Assembly (NCBI RefSeq): GCF_900100165.1
Contig: NZ_FNEO01000003.1
Location: forward strand, 184,951-248,950
Source of the DNA: Flavobacterium glycines
Lineage (GTDB): Bacteria; Bacteroidota; Bacteroidia; Flavobacteriales; Flavobacteriaceae
Direction of reading: 5' to 3'
DNA length: 64,000 bases
The notes below the pieces were generated by a model that was not told the origin of the DNA, did not search any database, and worked only from the letters and a program-made list of their open reading frames with translations. The position numbers were made by a program, and so were the translations under genes. This document shows, one piece after another, positions 37,625 to 45,601 of this stretch (position 1 is the first letter of the stretch; each line of letters begins with the position of its first letter).

Positions 37625-37839
37625 TTACTCGGGAATTTTTATTATTAGATTTCCTAAACTGTCGAAGAAAGAACTATCTTTCAAAATAATTTCATCGTTC
37701 AATGACATATTTTGTAATTTTCTACAAAGTCTTTCGTAAACTTTTTAATTTCTTTACTTGGGTTTGTTATACCTTCTTCTTGCATTTCTTTTCTAATAGT
37801 ATAAATGTCTAGATAATGTTTAACATCGAGCTTTTCCAT
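37625..37839 (-). pseudogene. Small gene with a single-base frameshift
   Basis: On the minus strand an ATG at 37839 opens a frame MEKLDVKHYLDIYTIRKEMQ that ends early at 37699-37701. Adding one A in the A-run at 37718-37721 restores a continuous 71-residue frame (..FVEKLQNMSLNDEIIL..) ending at 37625-37627. The join keeps a plausible charged, helical protein on both sides, so a one-base deletion or a sequencing error is the simplest reading. It lies 23 bp after the 84-residue membrane protein gene on the same strand. The family is not recognised. Confidence 0.5.
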
Positions 37840-37862
37840 GTCATGTATTAATTAGTTTTTTG

Positions 37863-38117
37863 TTATATCTTATTCAACATTTTATATATTAAAAAGACAA
37901 TAAAAATTATATTAATCAAATACCATAAATACAAACTAATGTAATTTACTTTTTGCCAAAAAGTCATACTGGCTAAACTCCAATACTCACCTTTACTTTC
38001 CTCATAAGTATCATCATAACCCATTAACATCACTCCAAGAAAAAGATACACAACTAAATCAAAAACAATTAACCCAATTGCGATTAAGATGTTTTTTAAT
38101 GTGAATAGTTTTTTCAT
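37863..38117 (-). CDS. Small two-helix membrane protein
   Basis: An 84-residue protein starting MKKLFTLKNILIAIGL, with membrane segments at about residues 10-33 and 60-80 and an acidic, Trp-containing loop (YDDTYEESKGEYWS) between them. No family is recognised. It is 31 bp after the GNAT gene on the same strand. A decayed copy of its 5' end lies at 38731-38774, so the gene type has been duplicated locally. Confidence 0.55.
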   Translation of the reverse strand: MKKLFTLKNILIAIGLIVFDLVVYLFLGVMLMGYDDTYEESKGEYWSLASMTFWQKVNYISLYLWYLINIIFIVFLIYKMLNKI

Positions 38118-38148
38118 TTATAATATAGGTTTCAGTCCCCTTCCTGTT

Positions 38149-38604
38149 TTATTTTAATTCTTTTTCAAAACATACACTATTTTCAGCATTTATATATTCT
38201 CCAAAATTTGGTATTATTTTATAATCATTCTTCTTGTAAAACCCAATTGCATACTGTTTTTCTTTAAGTGTTTCCAGTATGCATTTCTTAAACTTCAGTT
38301 CATTCCCCCACTTTTCCAATTCACTCAATATTATTGTTGCTATTCCTTTTCCACGATAAGTTGGAAGGACGTACATTCTTTTAATTTCAGCTTCACTTTT
38401 TGAAAACTTTTTAATTCCTCCGCAACCAACAGGCTTATCTTCCTCATCATACACAACTATAGCATATGCTATTTTTTCAATATTATTCAGTTTTTCATAA
38501 AAAGATTGTTCTTCTTTATAATATACTCCTAAATCAACATCTAATTCATCAACCAATTTTTGAAAATCTTCATTCCTAGAATCTGTTCTCTTTATTGTTA
38601 TCAT
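38149..38604 (-). CDS. GNAT-family N-acetyltransferase
   Basis: A 151-residue protein with the acetyl-CoA-binding motif RMYVLPTYRGKGIATIIL (R/Q-x-x-G-x-A type), a preceding beta strand SEAEIK, and the C-terminal AIGFYKKNDYKIIP. It acetylates an unknown amine. It is the third of a run of minus-strand genes in the accessory island; the next one downstream starts 31 bp later. Spacer on its 5' side carries copy 3 of the island element. Confidence 0.85.
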   Translation of the reverse strand: MITIKRTDSRNEDFQKLVDELDVDLGVYYKEEQSFYEKLNNIEKIAYAIVVYDEEDKPVGCGGIKKFSKSEAEIKRMYVLPTYRGKGIATIILSELEKWGNELKFKKCILETLKEKQYAIGFYKKNDYKIIPNFGEYINAENSVCFEKELK

Positions 38605-38653
38605 TTTTCTCGTCTTGTTATTTGTTTTTTCGCAATTAGTTACAACATTTTGG

Positions 38654-38682
38654 ATTCAACTAACTGAGTAAATCACTCGGTT
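38654..38682. repeat. Island intergenic element, copy 3 (diverged)
   Basis: Reads ATTCAACTAACTGAGTAAATC then ACTCGGTT on the plus strand. It lines up with copy 2 (ATTCTGCGCTAACTG..TAAATC..CGGTC) once a few bases are gapped. It lies in the spacer between the GNAT gene and the next minus-strand gene upstream. Confidence 0.35.
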
Positions 38683-38730
38683 TAAACAAAAAAAATCTAA
38701 ACCCTTTACTATTGCGAGCGCCAGCATGGA

Positions 38731-38774
38731 TTCTATTCCTATTAAAATATTTTTAAAAGTAAAAAGTTTTTCAT
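38731..38774 (-). pseudogene. Truncated 5' remnant of the 84-residue membrane protein gene
   Basis: On the minus strand the sequence from 38774 starts TTATAAATGAAAAA as in the intact gene at 38117. With one A added it translates MKKLFTFKNILIGIE, against MKKLFTLKNILIAIG of the intact protein. After about 15 codons the similarity stops. It is a frameshifted, truncated relic. Confidence 0.4.
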
Positions 38775-38824
38775 TTATAAAAATTAAAGAATACCTACGT
38801 TAATACATAAAAACTTTTTCAAAT

Positions 38825-39133
38825 CTATTCTAACAATAAAATTGCTATCATTATAAGAAACCATATAACAGTTGCAAAATTTATAATGAGCCACATTACT
38901 CTGTACTTAATTTTTAATTTTAAATTATTAATTATATATACACTGTTAACAATAGCCCACATAAAACCAAGTAACCATAAAGCAAAACAAAACATTTTTC
39001 CTGTTGAATAAATCCAATGATATTCTAAAAAGAATCTATATCTGTCAGTGAGTAGAGAAATCCCTATTCCTATGAATGGAACTATAGGAATTAAAAGTGC
39101 ATACTTTTGATATTTATTCAACTTTAAATTCAT
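38825..39133 (-). CDS. Small three-helix membrane protein
   Basis: A 102-residue protein with hydrophobic segments at about 12-28, 44-69 and 78-100 and a basic N-terminus. No family is recognised. It starts 28 bp after the lipoprotein gene on the same strand, so the two are probably co-transcribed. Confidence 0.55.
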   Translation of the reverse strand: MNLKLNKYQKYALLIPIVPFIGIGISLLTDRYRFFLEYHWIYSTGKMFCFALWLLGFMWAIVNSVYIINNLKLKIKYRVMWLIINFATVIWFLIMIAILLLE

Positions 39134-39161
39134 CTAATTTTATCGGTTAACTTAATTCATT

Positions 39162-39662
39162 CTACTCGTTATCAACTGAAATTGTAATTGTATTGATTAT
39201 TAGCATACCATTACCAATTGTATTCTTAACTTGTGGCAAATCATCAAAATCTTTACCTAGATAATCATGCTGAGTTAACTGCTTGATATATTTTACAGAG
39301 CCTAGTTCAAATTTTATGTTTGGTATATCTAAAAAGTCAATTGATAAATTATTAATAACTATTCTGTCTAAATTCGATTTATATTTTTTTTGAATTAAAA
39401 GATCATTTAAAAAAATAAATCCATTACTATCATTTTTTCTTATTATCTGAATTATTTTGTTTTTTCTGTCAATACTGACTTTCAAAATATTTTTTTCATC
39501 CAAATATGTATGAACTAAATCAATTTCTTGAGAATCTAAAAAAACTTTATAACCATTGCTATTTAATTCGGATAATTCAAATTGTGAAAAGTTAATCTTA
39601 TTAATAGAGCAAGACATAACCAATACCATTAAACCAATAAGTACAAAATAGATTCTTTTCAT
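39162..39662 (-). CDS. Putative lipoprotein of unknown function
   Basis: A 166-residue protein; the Met at 39662 is chosen because MKRIYFVLIGLMVLVMSC is a compact lipoprotein signal, though an in-frame ATG five codons upstream (39677) also works. The mature part is rich in Asn, Ile and Lys and has no recognised domain; the LLIQKKYKSNLDRIVINN region looks beta-rich. The gene precedes the small membrane protein by 28 bp. AT content is higher than in flanking housekeeping genes, as for the rest of the island. Confidence 0.6.
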   Translation of the reverse strand: MKRIYFVLIGLMVLVMSCSINKINFSQFELSELNSNGYKVFLDSQEIDLVHTYLDEKNILKVSIDRKNKIIQIIRKNDSNGFIFLNDLLIQKKYKSNLDRIVINNLSIDFLDIPNIKFELGSVKYIKQLTQHDYLGKDFDDLPQVKNTIGNGMLIINTITISVDNE

Positions 39663-39754
39663 TACTAATTTTATCATTTAATAAGCTAATCATTGTGTTT
39701 ATAAATCCAAATGGTCTCAAAATATGATTTAACATTTATTTTCAGCAGGATTAA

Positions 39755-39804
39755 GACCGTGAGAAAAAATTCTGCGCTAACTGTTGTGATAAATCTGCAC
39801 GGTC
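39755..39804. repeat. Island intergenic element, copy 2, with inverted ends
   Basis: The core 39773-39804 matches copy 1 at 25 of 32 positions. It is bounded by perfect 7-bp arms GACCGTG (39755-39761) and CACGGTC (39798-39804). It lies in the spacer just 3' of the AbiGi-like gene. Confidence 0.55.
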
Positions 39805-39814
39805 ATAATTTTAT

Positions 39815-40609
39815 TTAGAAGTCTTCAAGTATCTGCTCAGAAGAAATTATTTTTGTTTTTAATATTTTAATTTCATCAGATGTATATAATCCTTTCATAG
39901 AATCTAAAGCATCAAACAATGCAATCATTTCATTTTCTTTATTGACAATAATGTATTTGACGTCTTCAGATTTAAACTTTAAAGAGAAATCTTTTGCAAT
40001 TGTATCATTTGCAGAGGCTCTTTTAATATCATTTAAAAACTCTTCTTTTGTAAGACGATAGTGACCATCCTCAACTTTCAAAAAAGGAACATACCTCCAT
40101 TCTCGTTCATCGTAGAATCTCTTGTCAACATATGTGTTTATTCTCCACATTTGCCCGCTATATGGTTTGTAAAAACCTGATAATTCAAAAAGTGCAACTA
40201 ATGGATTTTCTTCCATCGGTAAATCTTTAAAGGCAGTTGATCCACTTGCTGTGGCTGTAGCTGATGCGCCACCAATTAATTGACCGAGCTGCATCAGATA
40301 TTTAATTTGAGTTGAATTATCATGTATATATGTTAATGGGGTCAAACCATTTTTTTTACCCCAATCTTTGGACAACCCTATACCATATGATCCATAAAAT
40401 TGTAAATGTCTATCTATTTTTGATAGAGGTAGGTCGCAGAAACAAGTCATGGGAACTGCGGATTCACTCTTTGAATCCTTAGAAAAAAATAAGTCATAAC
40501 CTAGTTCTTCTAAACAAAATTTTGGAGCAAAACCATTCTTTAAAATGCTAATTATTCTCTCAGCTGAATTAGTGAAATGGAATAATGTATTAGAAGAAAT
40601 TACAGACAT
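39815..40609 (-). CDS. AbiGi-like abortive-infection family protein
   Basis: A 264-residue soluble protein matching the AbiGi (abortive infection system antitoxin) family pattern: LFHFTNSAERIISILKNGF at the N-terminus (His11-Phe-Thr), then VPMTCFCDLPLSKIDRHL, FYGSYGIGLSKDWGKK, LTPLTYI and later DEREWRYVPF. In the lactococcal AbiG phage-defence system AbiGi pairs with AbiGii; no AbiGii-like gene is adjacent here. The HFT..ILK.GF opening recalls NAD-using ADP-ribosyltransferase-like proteins such as DarT; this is a hypothesis only. It is monocistronic within the accessory island, with an element copy immediately 3' of it. Confidence 0.72.
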   Translation of the reverse strand: MSVISSNTLFHFTNSAERIISILKNGFAPKFCLEELGYDLFFSKDSKSESAVPMTCFCDLPLSKIDRHLQFYGSYGIGLSKDWGKKNGLTPLTYIHDNSTQIKYLMQLGQLIGGASATATASGSTAFKDLPMEENPLVALFELSGFYKPYSGQMWRINTYVDKRFYDEREWRYVPFLKVEDGHYRLTKEEFLNDIKRASANDTIAKDFSLKFKSEDVKYIIVNKENEMIALFDALDSMKGLYTSDEIKILKTKIISSEQILEDF

Positions 40610-40694
40610 ATATATTTAAATTACAGTAAAATTAAACAAACACACAAATTTAAAAATATTTCTTACACATGAAAGACCATTTACTTTAAAAACA

Positions 40695-40735
40695 AAAAAA
40701 AGCTACACTCCAAAAACGAAGCATAGCTCTTTTAC
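40695..40735 (-). terminator. Terminator after the FAD/Fe-S oxidase gene
   Basis: On the minus strand AGCTATGCT pairs with AGTGTAGCT (two G-U pairs) and is followed by a run of T, 34 bp past the stop. Confidence 0.65.
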
Positions 40736-40768
40736 TATTGATTTTGCAATTGTTATTGCAATTGAAAT

Positions 40769-43690
40769 TTAATTAATCAAACAACTTTTCAAAATACTCA
40801 CCGGATGCTGTGCTTTTCGGCTGGTTCCGTCAAAAATTTGGTGGCGGCAGGAAGTTCCCGCAGCAGCAATGGCTACATCGGCATCGGTAGCTCTGATTTT
40901 TGGGAATAAGGTATCTTCACCCATTTTCATACTTATTTCGTAATGCTCTTCTTCATAACCAAACGAACCCGCCATACCGCAACAACCGGAGTTATAAATA
41001 GTAACCGAATTGTTTTTAGGTACATTCAACATTGTAAAAGTAGCTTCAACAGCACTCAGGGATTTCTGGTGGCAATGTCCGTGGATTTTAATTTGCTTTT
41101 CGTTGGTCGAAAATTGTCCTGCGTGAATTTTTCCGGCAAGGATTTCTTTTTTGAAAAACTCTTCGATAGTCAGCACGTTTTTGGCCAGTTTTTCGGCAGC
41201 GGTTTTATCTTCTGCCAAGCGTAAATACTCATCCCTAAACGTCAATATTGCAGAAGGTTCCAATCCTATTAACTGGCAATCATCGGTAATAATCGGAGCA
41301 AAAGTGGCTACGTTTTTAATTGCAATCATCTTCGCTTCTTCGAGAAATCCTTTAGAAAGATAAGCTCTGCCACTTTCTTCGTGATCCACAACAATTACTT
41401 TGTATCCTAATTGAGTCAGCAATTCGAAAGCATCAATCCCAACATTTACATCGTAATAATTAGTAAACTCATCACAAAACAACACTACTTTACCATTTGG
41501 ATATTTCTTATTGTCATTGCTATTACCATTGTTATTGCTAAGCCATTTTCTAAAAGTCTGACTAGCTAAGCGCGGAACTTCTCTTTGCTGCGCCACTCCC
41601 ATCGCTTTTTTCACCAAAGAAAGATTCGAAACAATATTGGTTAAGGCAGGAAACAAACTTCCCATCTTATTCATTTTAGCATTGTTGGCAAAGAGTTTAT
41701 TGCGCAACGAAAAACCATTTGCTTTTTGGTATTGGTATAAAAATTCGGCTTTCAATGTCGCCACATCCACATTTGACGGGCATTCGCTGGCGCAGGCTTT
41801 ACAGCTCACACACAATTCAAAAACCTCGTACAATTCCTTATGATTGAATTTATTGTCTTTTTCGGAATGCGTTAAATATTCACGAAGTGCGTTGGCTCTC
41901 GCACGTGTAGTGTCTTTTTCATCACGGGTAGCACGATAACTCGGACACAAGGTTCCTCCCGCTGAAGGCATTTTTCGACAATCGCCTGAACCATTGCATT
42001 TTTCGGCAGCTCTCAAAATTCCCATACTGTCTGAGAAATCCTGAATGGTTTGAATATCCGGTTCTACCCTATCTGTTTCAAAACGGAAATTCTCATCCAT
42101 TTTTAAGGCATTCACAATTTTCCCCATATTCAAAACCGAATTCGGGTCGAATGCTAATTTCAGTCTTTTTAGTAATTCGTAATTTTTTTCACCAATCATA
42201 AAAGGCAGAAATTCCCCTCTCACGATTCCGTCACCGTGTTCACCACTTAAGGAACCACGGTATTTTTTAACCAAAATAGCCACCTCGGTAGCAATATTTC
42301 TAAACTGATAAACGCCTTCTTTGGTCTTTAAATTCAAAACAGGACGCAGGTGCAATTCTCCCGCTCCGGCATGTGCATAATAAATAGCTTCCTGTCCGTG
42401 GCGTTGCATCATAGCCGAAAAATCGGCAATATAATTAGGCAAATCACTCAATTCCACCGCTGTATCTTCGATAGAATCAGCCGCTTTGTCATCGCCTACA
42501 ATACTTCCTAAAAGTCCAAGACCCGCTTTGCGGAGTTCGTTTACTTTTTCAACATCGGCACCATATAACTTTACCGAAGCGTAACCGAAATTATTGTCTT
42601 CTAAATCTTTAATCAAAGCTTCTGCTTGTTTTTCGGTCTCTTCCATACTGATATGCGAAGCCACCTCAAACATCATAATCGCTTTGGGTTCACCCTGAAT
42701 AAAAAAGCGATTTTTACTCTGTTCTTTATTATGTTTGGTACAATCTAAAATGGTATCATCAATCATTTCACAAGTGTACAAATGGTGCTTCATCGCAATC
42801 ATTACCGCTTCTAAACTCTCCTGAATGGTAGTAAAATGAGTCACCACCATGATATTATTTGTTGGCGGTAAATCATCTACTTTTAAGGTTACTTCAGTTG
42901 TAAAAGCCAATGTTCCTTCACTTCCACAAAGCAGTTTTCCCACATTTATTGTTGGTTCAGTACCTCCAAATAAATCCGATTTCAACAAAACATCAACGGC
43001 ATAACCGGTATTACGCCTGTGAATTTCCGGCTTTGGAAATTCATTTTTTATTTCCTGCTGATTGGCTTCAACAGACAATTCTTCGTATAATTTTCTATAA
43101 ATCTGATTTTCTAAAGAATCTCCTTTGGTTTTCTCTAAAAACTCAGCCGAAGTAATCGTATTAAAAACAGCTATCGAACCATCGGCTAAAACGGTTTTAA
43201 TTTCAACAATCTTATCACGGGTAACTCCATAACGAATAGAGGTAGTTCCCGAAGAATTGTTCCCCACCATTCCTCCAATCATACAACGATTAGAAGTGGA
43301 AGTATTAGGTCCGAAAAATACTCCGTGTGGTTTTAAATACAAATTCAATTCGTCGCGAATGACACCCGGTTGCACGGTAACGGTCTTTTTTTCGGCATCA
43401 AAAGCAATAATTTTTGTAAAATATTTGGAAACATCCACCACTATTCCGTCTCCGATAGTTTGTCCCGCTAAGGAAGTTCCTGCTGTTCTTGGAATTAAAG
43501 TTGTTTTATTATCTACTGCATAACGCACTAATTTTACAATATCCTTCGTTGATTTAGGTAAAGCTACCGCCAACGGCATTATACGATAAGCCGAAGCATC
43601 GGTAGCGTATAAGGTTTTATGAAGATCATCATATAAAAGTGTTCCTTCTAACGAATCAGACAATTGCTTTAACGAATGTAAATTGGACAT
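40769..43690 (-). CDS. FAD-linked oxidase / Fe-S protein (D-lactate or glycolate dehydrogenase type)
   Basis: A 973-residue fusion. The N-terminal half is a GlcD-like flavoprotein: PRTAGTSLAGQTIGDGIVVD, NNSSGTTSIRYG and LSGEHGDGIVRGEF. The C-terminal half is GlpC-like: cysteine clusters (CNGSGDCRK, CVSCKACASECPSNVD) for two 4Fe-4S centres, then CCG-type motifs (HGHCHQKSLS, NSGCCGMAGSFGYE). It oxidises a 2-hydroxy acid, most likely D-lactate, feeding electrons to the respiratory chain; substrate is inferred from this architecture. It is monocistronic. Confidence 0.88.
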   Translation of the reverse strand: MSNLHSLKQLSDSLEGTLLYDDLHKTLYATDASAYRIMPLAVALPKSTKDIVKLVRYAVDNKTTLIPRTAGTSLAGQTIGDGIVVDVSKYFTKIIAFDAEKKTVTVQPGVIRDELNLYLKPHGVFFGPNTSTSNRCMIGGMVGNNSSGTTSIRYGVTRDKIVEIKTVLADGSIAVFNTITSAEFLEKTKGDSLENQIYRKLYEELSVEANQQEIKNEFPKPEIHRRNTGYAVDVLLKSDLFGGTEPTINVGKLLCGSEGTLAFTTEVTLKVDDLPPTNNIMVVTHFTTIQESLEAVMIAMKHHLYTCEMIDDTILDCTKHNKEQSKNRFFIQGEPKAIMMFEVASHISMEETEKQAEALIKDLEDNNFGYASVKLYGADVEKVNELRKAGLGLLGSIVGDDKAADSIEDTAVELSDLPNYIADFSAMMQRHGQEAIYYAHAGAGELHLRPVLNLKTKEGVYQFRNIATEVAILVKKYRGSLSGEHGDGIVRGEFLPFMIGEKNYELLKRLKLAFDPNSVLNMGKIVNALKMDENFRFETDRVEPDIQTIQDFSDSMGILRAAEKCNGSGDCRKMPSAGGTLCPSYRATRDEKDTTRARANALREYLTHSEKDNKFNHKELYEVFELCVSCKACASECPSNVDVATLKAEFLYQYQKANGFSLRNKLFANNAKMNKMGSLFPALTNIVSNLSLVKKAMGVAQQREVPRLASQTFRKWLSNNNGNSNDNKKYPNGKVVLFCDEFTNYYDVNVGIDAFELLTQLGYKVIVVDHEESGRAYLSKGFLEEAKMIAIKNVATFAPIITDDCQLIGLEPSAILTFRDEYLRLAEDKTAAEKLAKNVLTIEEFFKKEILAGKIHAGQFSTNEKQIKIHGHCHQKSLSAVEATFTMLNVPKNNSVTIYNSGCCGMAGSFGYEEEHYEISMKMGEDTLFPKIRATDADVAIAAAGTSCRHQIFDGTSRKAQHPVSILKSCLIN

Positions 43691-43738
43691 AAATAAAATA
43701 GCTTTTGTGTATTTAATACAGTTCTAAAAATTATTTGA

Positions 43739-43746
43739 CAAATATA
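43739..43746 (-). promoter_or_regulatory. Putative -7 box for the oxidase gene
   Basis: Minus strand TATATTTG matches TAnnTTTG, 48 bp before the start codon. Confidence 0.4.
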
Positions 43747-44010
43747 AATATATCGGTTTTTAAAAAAACATAAATAAACTATTTAATATTTTTAACTTGT
43801 AGCATGAGTTATTACAATTTTAATTCAGGTATTTTTTATGTAGCCAAAAAAGCTTCAAACATTTGGCACTCAACTGCGGAAGCTAAGGACATTTAAAACT
43901 TAAAATTATCTTCAAAATTCAATTATATAAATTCGTGGCAAAAAAATTGCAATACTAAAAACATAAGGAAAATTAATCCTAATTTATCTGCTAAACTTCG
44001 CTAAAAAAAC

Positions 44011-44018
44011 TATTTTTG
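44011..44018 (+). promoter_or_regulatory. Putative -7 box for the GH10-like gene
   Basis: TATTTTTG matches TAnnTTTG, 23 bp before the start codon at 44042. Confidence 0.45.
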
Positions 44019-44041
44019 GTAACTGTAAAACACCGTATTCG

Positions 44042-45601
44042 ATGAGTCCTAAAAATCTAATCTGCTTATTTATCTCCATTTTGTCGCTGTCTATTGGCTA
44101 CAGCCAGATACAAAAAACAACTAATCCTAAAAACGAATTCCGAGCCGTTTGGATTGCTACCGTTGCCAATATTGACTGGCCCATAAAAAACACTGATGCT
44201 GTCGAAAAACAAAAAGCCGATTTCATTGAAATTTTAGACACTTATAAAAAGCTGAATTACAATGTGGTTATTGTACAAATTCGTTCTTGCGGGGATGCCA
44301 TGTACCCAACTGATTTAGCACCTTGGTCAAAATACCTGACAGGTAAACAGGGACAGGCTCCTGTTCCTATTTATGACCCTTTAGAATGGATGATTGCCGA
44401 AGCACATCAAAGAGGTTTTGAATTTCATGCCTGGTTTAATCCTTATCGCGCATCGATGGATTTAAACACAGCTGAATTAAGCAGAAATCACGATATCATC
44501 AAACATCCTGAATGGATGATTAAATACGGTGGAAAATACTATTACAATCCGGCATTACCTGAAGTTCAGGCACATTTAATTAATGTAGTTGATGAAGTAG
44601 TAACAAAATACGATATTGATGCTGTTCATTTTGACGACTATTTTTATCCTTACAGAGTGCCTGGAGAAGCATTCAATGATACTGCTTCTTATAAAAAGTA
44701 CGGCAAAGGCATGGGACTTGAAGACTGGCGTCGTGACAATGTCAATACTTACCTAAAAAACACCTATGATTCTATCAAAAAATTAAAACCCTGGGTGCAG
44801 TTTGGCATTAGCCCTTTTGGTGTTTGGAGAAACAAATCGGTAGACCCAAAAGGTTCTGACACTCAGGCAGGACAAACCAATTATGATGATTTGTATGCCG
44901 ATCCAATGGCTTGGATGGAAGGCAATTATATCGATTATCTTTTACCGCAATTGTATTGGAGCATCGACCATCCGAAGGCTTCTTATGCTAAATTATCAAA
45001 ATGGTGGTCAGAAAACACTAATAAAAACACCGCACTTTACATTGGTAACGGAAGTTATAAAATCAACGCCGATTCGGATAAAAAATGGTTTAATCCAAAT
45101 GAAATTCCAAATCAAATTGACCTGACACGTGGCTTTAACAACATTAACGGAAATGCATTTTTCAGTGCCAAGTCTTTTGTAAACAAAAACGATGCGGTGA
45201 CCCAATTACTAAAAGACAACCAATACCAATATCCGGCCTTACCTTTTGTGGTTCCAAATTCTAAAAAAGAAGTTTTAGATATCCCCGCAATTACTAATAT
45301 TAATAATCAAAGTGACAGTACGGTTGTTACTTTAGGTTTTCCAACGCAAAGTAAAATTCGTTATGTAATGGTTTATGGTACTACCAATAAAAACCTAATT
45401 AACGTGAATGACCCAAGCCAAATTATTAATAAAATAGCTTTTAAAGAAACCAAAGACAGCATCGCTATCAGAATACCAAAACTCTATCTTGAAAAACACA
45501 ACAATTGTGCATTAACTTTTGTTGATTATTTTGGAAATGAAAGTCAGGCGACTTTATTGAAGGTAAACAATCAAAACTTAAAAACGAATGAAGACAGATA
45601 A
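44042..45601 (+). CDS. Secreted GH10-like (DUF187/YngK-type) hydrolase
   Basis: A 519-residue protein with a signal peptide (to about GYSQ). It matches the glycosyl-hydrolase-like family 10 pattern: FRAVWIATVANIDWP at the start, VVIVQIRSCGDAMYPTDLAPWS, HAWFNPYRA, AVHFDDYFYPY, WVQFGISPFGVWRN and YIDYLLPQLYWS. A C-terminal Fn3-like part follows (about residues 410-510). Members act on peptidoglycan or related glycans. The stop overlaps the next gene's start by 14 bp, so it is translationally linked to the AmpG-like permease. Confidence 0.87.
   Translation: MSPKNLICLFISILSLSIGYSQIQKTTNPKNEFRAVWIATVANIDWPIKNTDAVEKQKADFIEILDTYKKLNYNVVIVQIRSCGDAMYPTDLAPWSKYLTGKQGQAPVPIYDPLEWMIAEAHQRGFEFHAWFNPYRASMDLNTAELSRNHDIIKHPEWMIKYGGKYYYNPALPEVQAHLINVVDEVVTKYDIDAVHFDDYFYPYRVPGEAFNDTASYKKYGKGMGLEDWRRDNVNTYLKNTYDSIKKLKPWVQFGISPFGVWRNKSVDPKGSDTQAGQTNYDDLYADPMAWMEGNYIDYLLPQLYWSIDHPKASYAKLSKWWSENTNKNTALYIGNGSYKINADSDKKWFNPNEIPNQIDLTRGFNNINGNAFFSAKSFVNKNDAVTQLLKDNQYQYPALPFVVPNSKKEVLDIPAITNINNQSDSTVVTLGFPTQSKIRYVMVYGTTNKNLINVNDPSQIINKIAFKETKDSIAIRIPKLYLEKHNNCALTFVDYFGNESQATLLKVNNQNLKTNEDR

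Larger units (their letters stand above)
43691..44041. other. Divergent intergenic region
   Basis: 351 bp holding a -7 box for each flanking gene (43739-43746 minus, 44011-44018 plus) and otherwise nothing recognisable. Confidence 0.5.

Noticed and set aside
36671..39804. True integron attC sites
   Set aside because: The copies do not show the GTTRRRY/RYYYAAC core pairs and there is no integrase in the window; described only as cassette-like elements.
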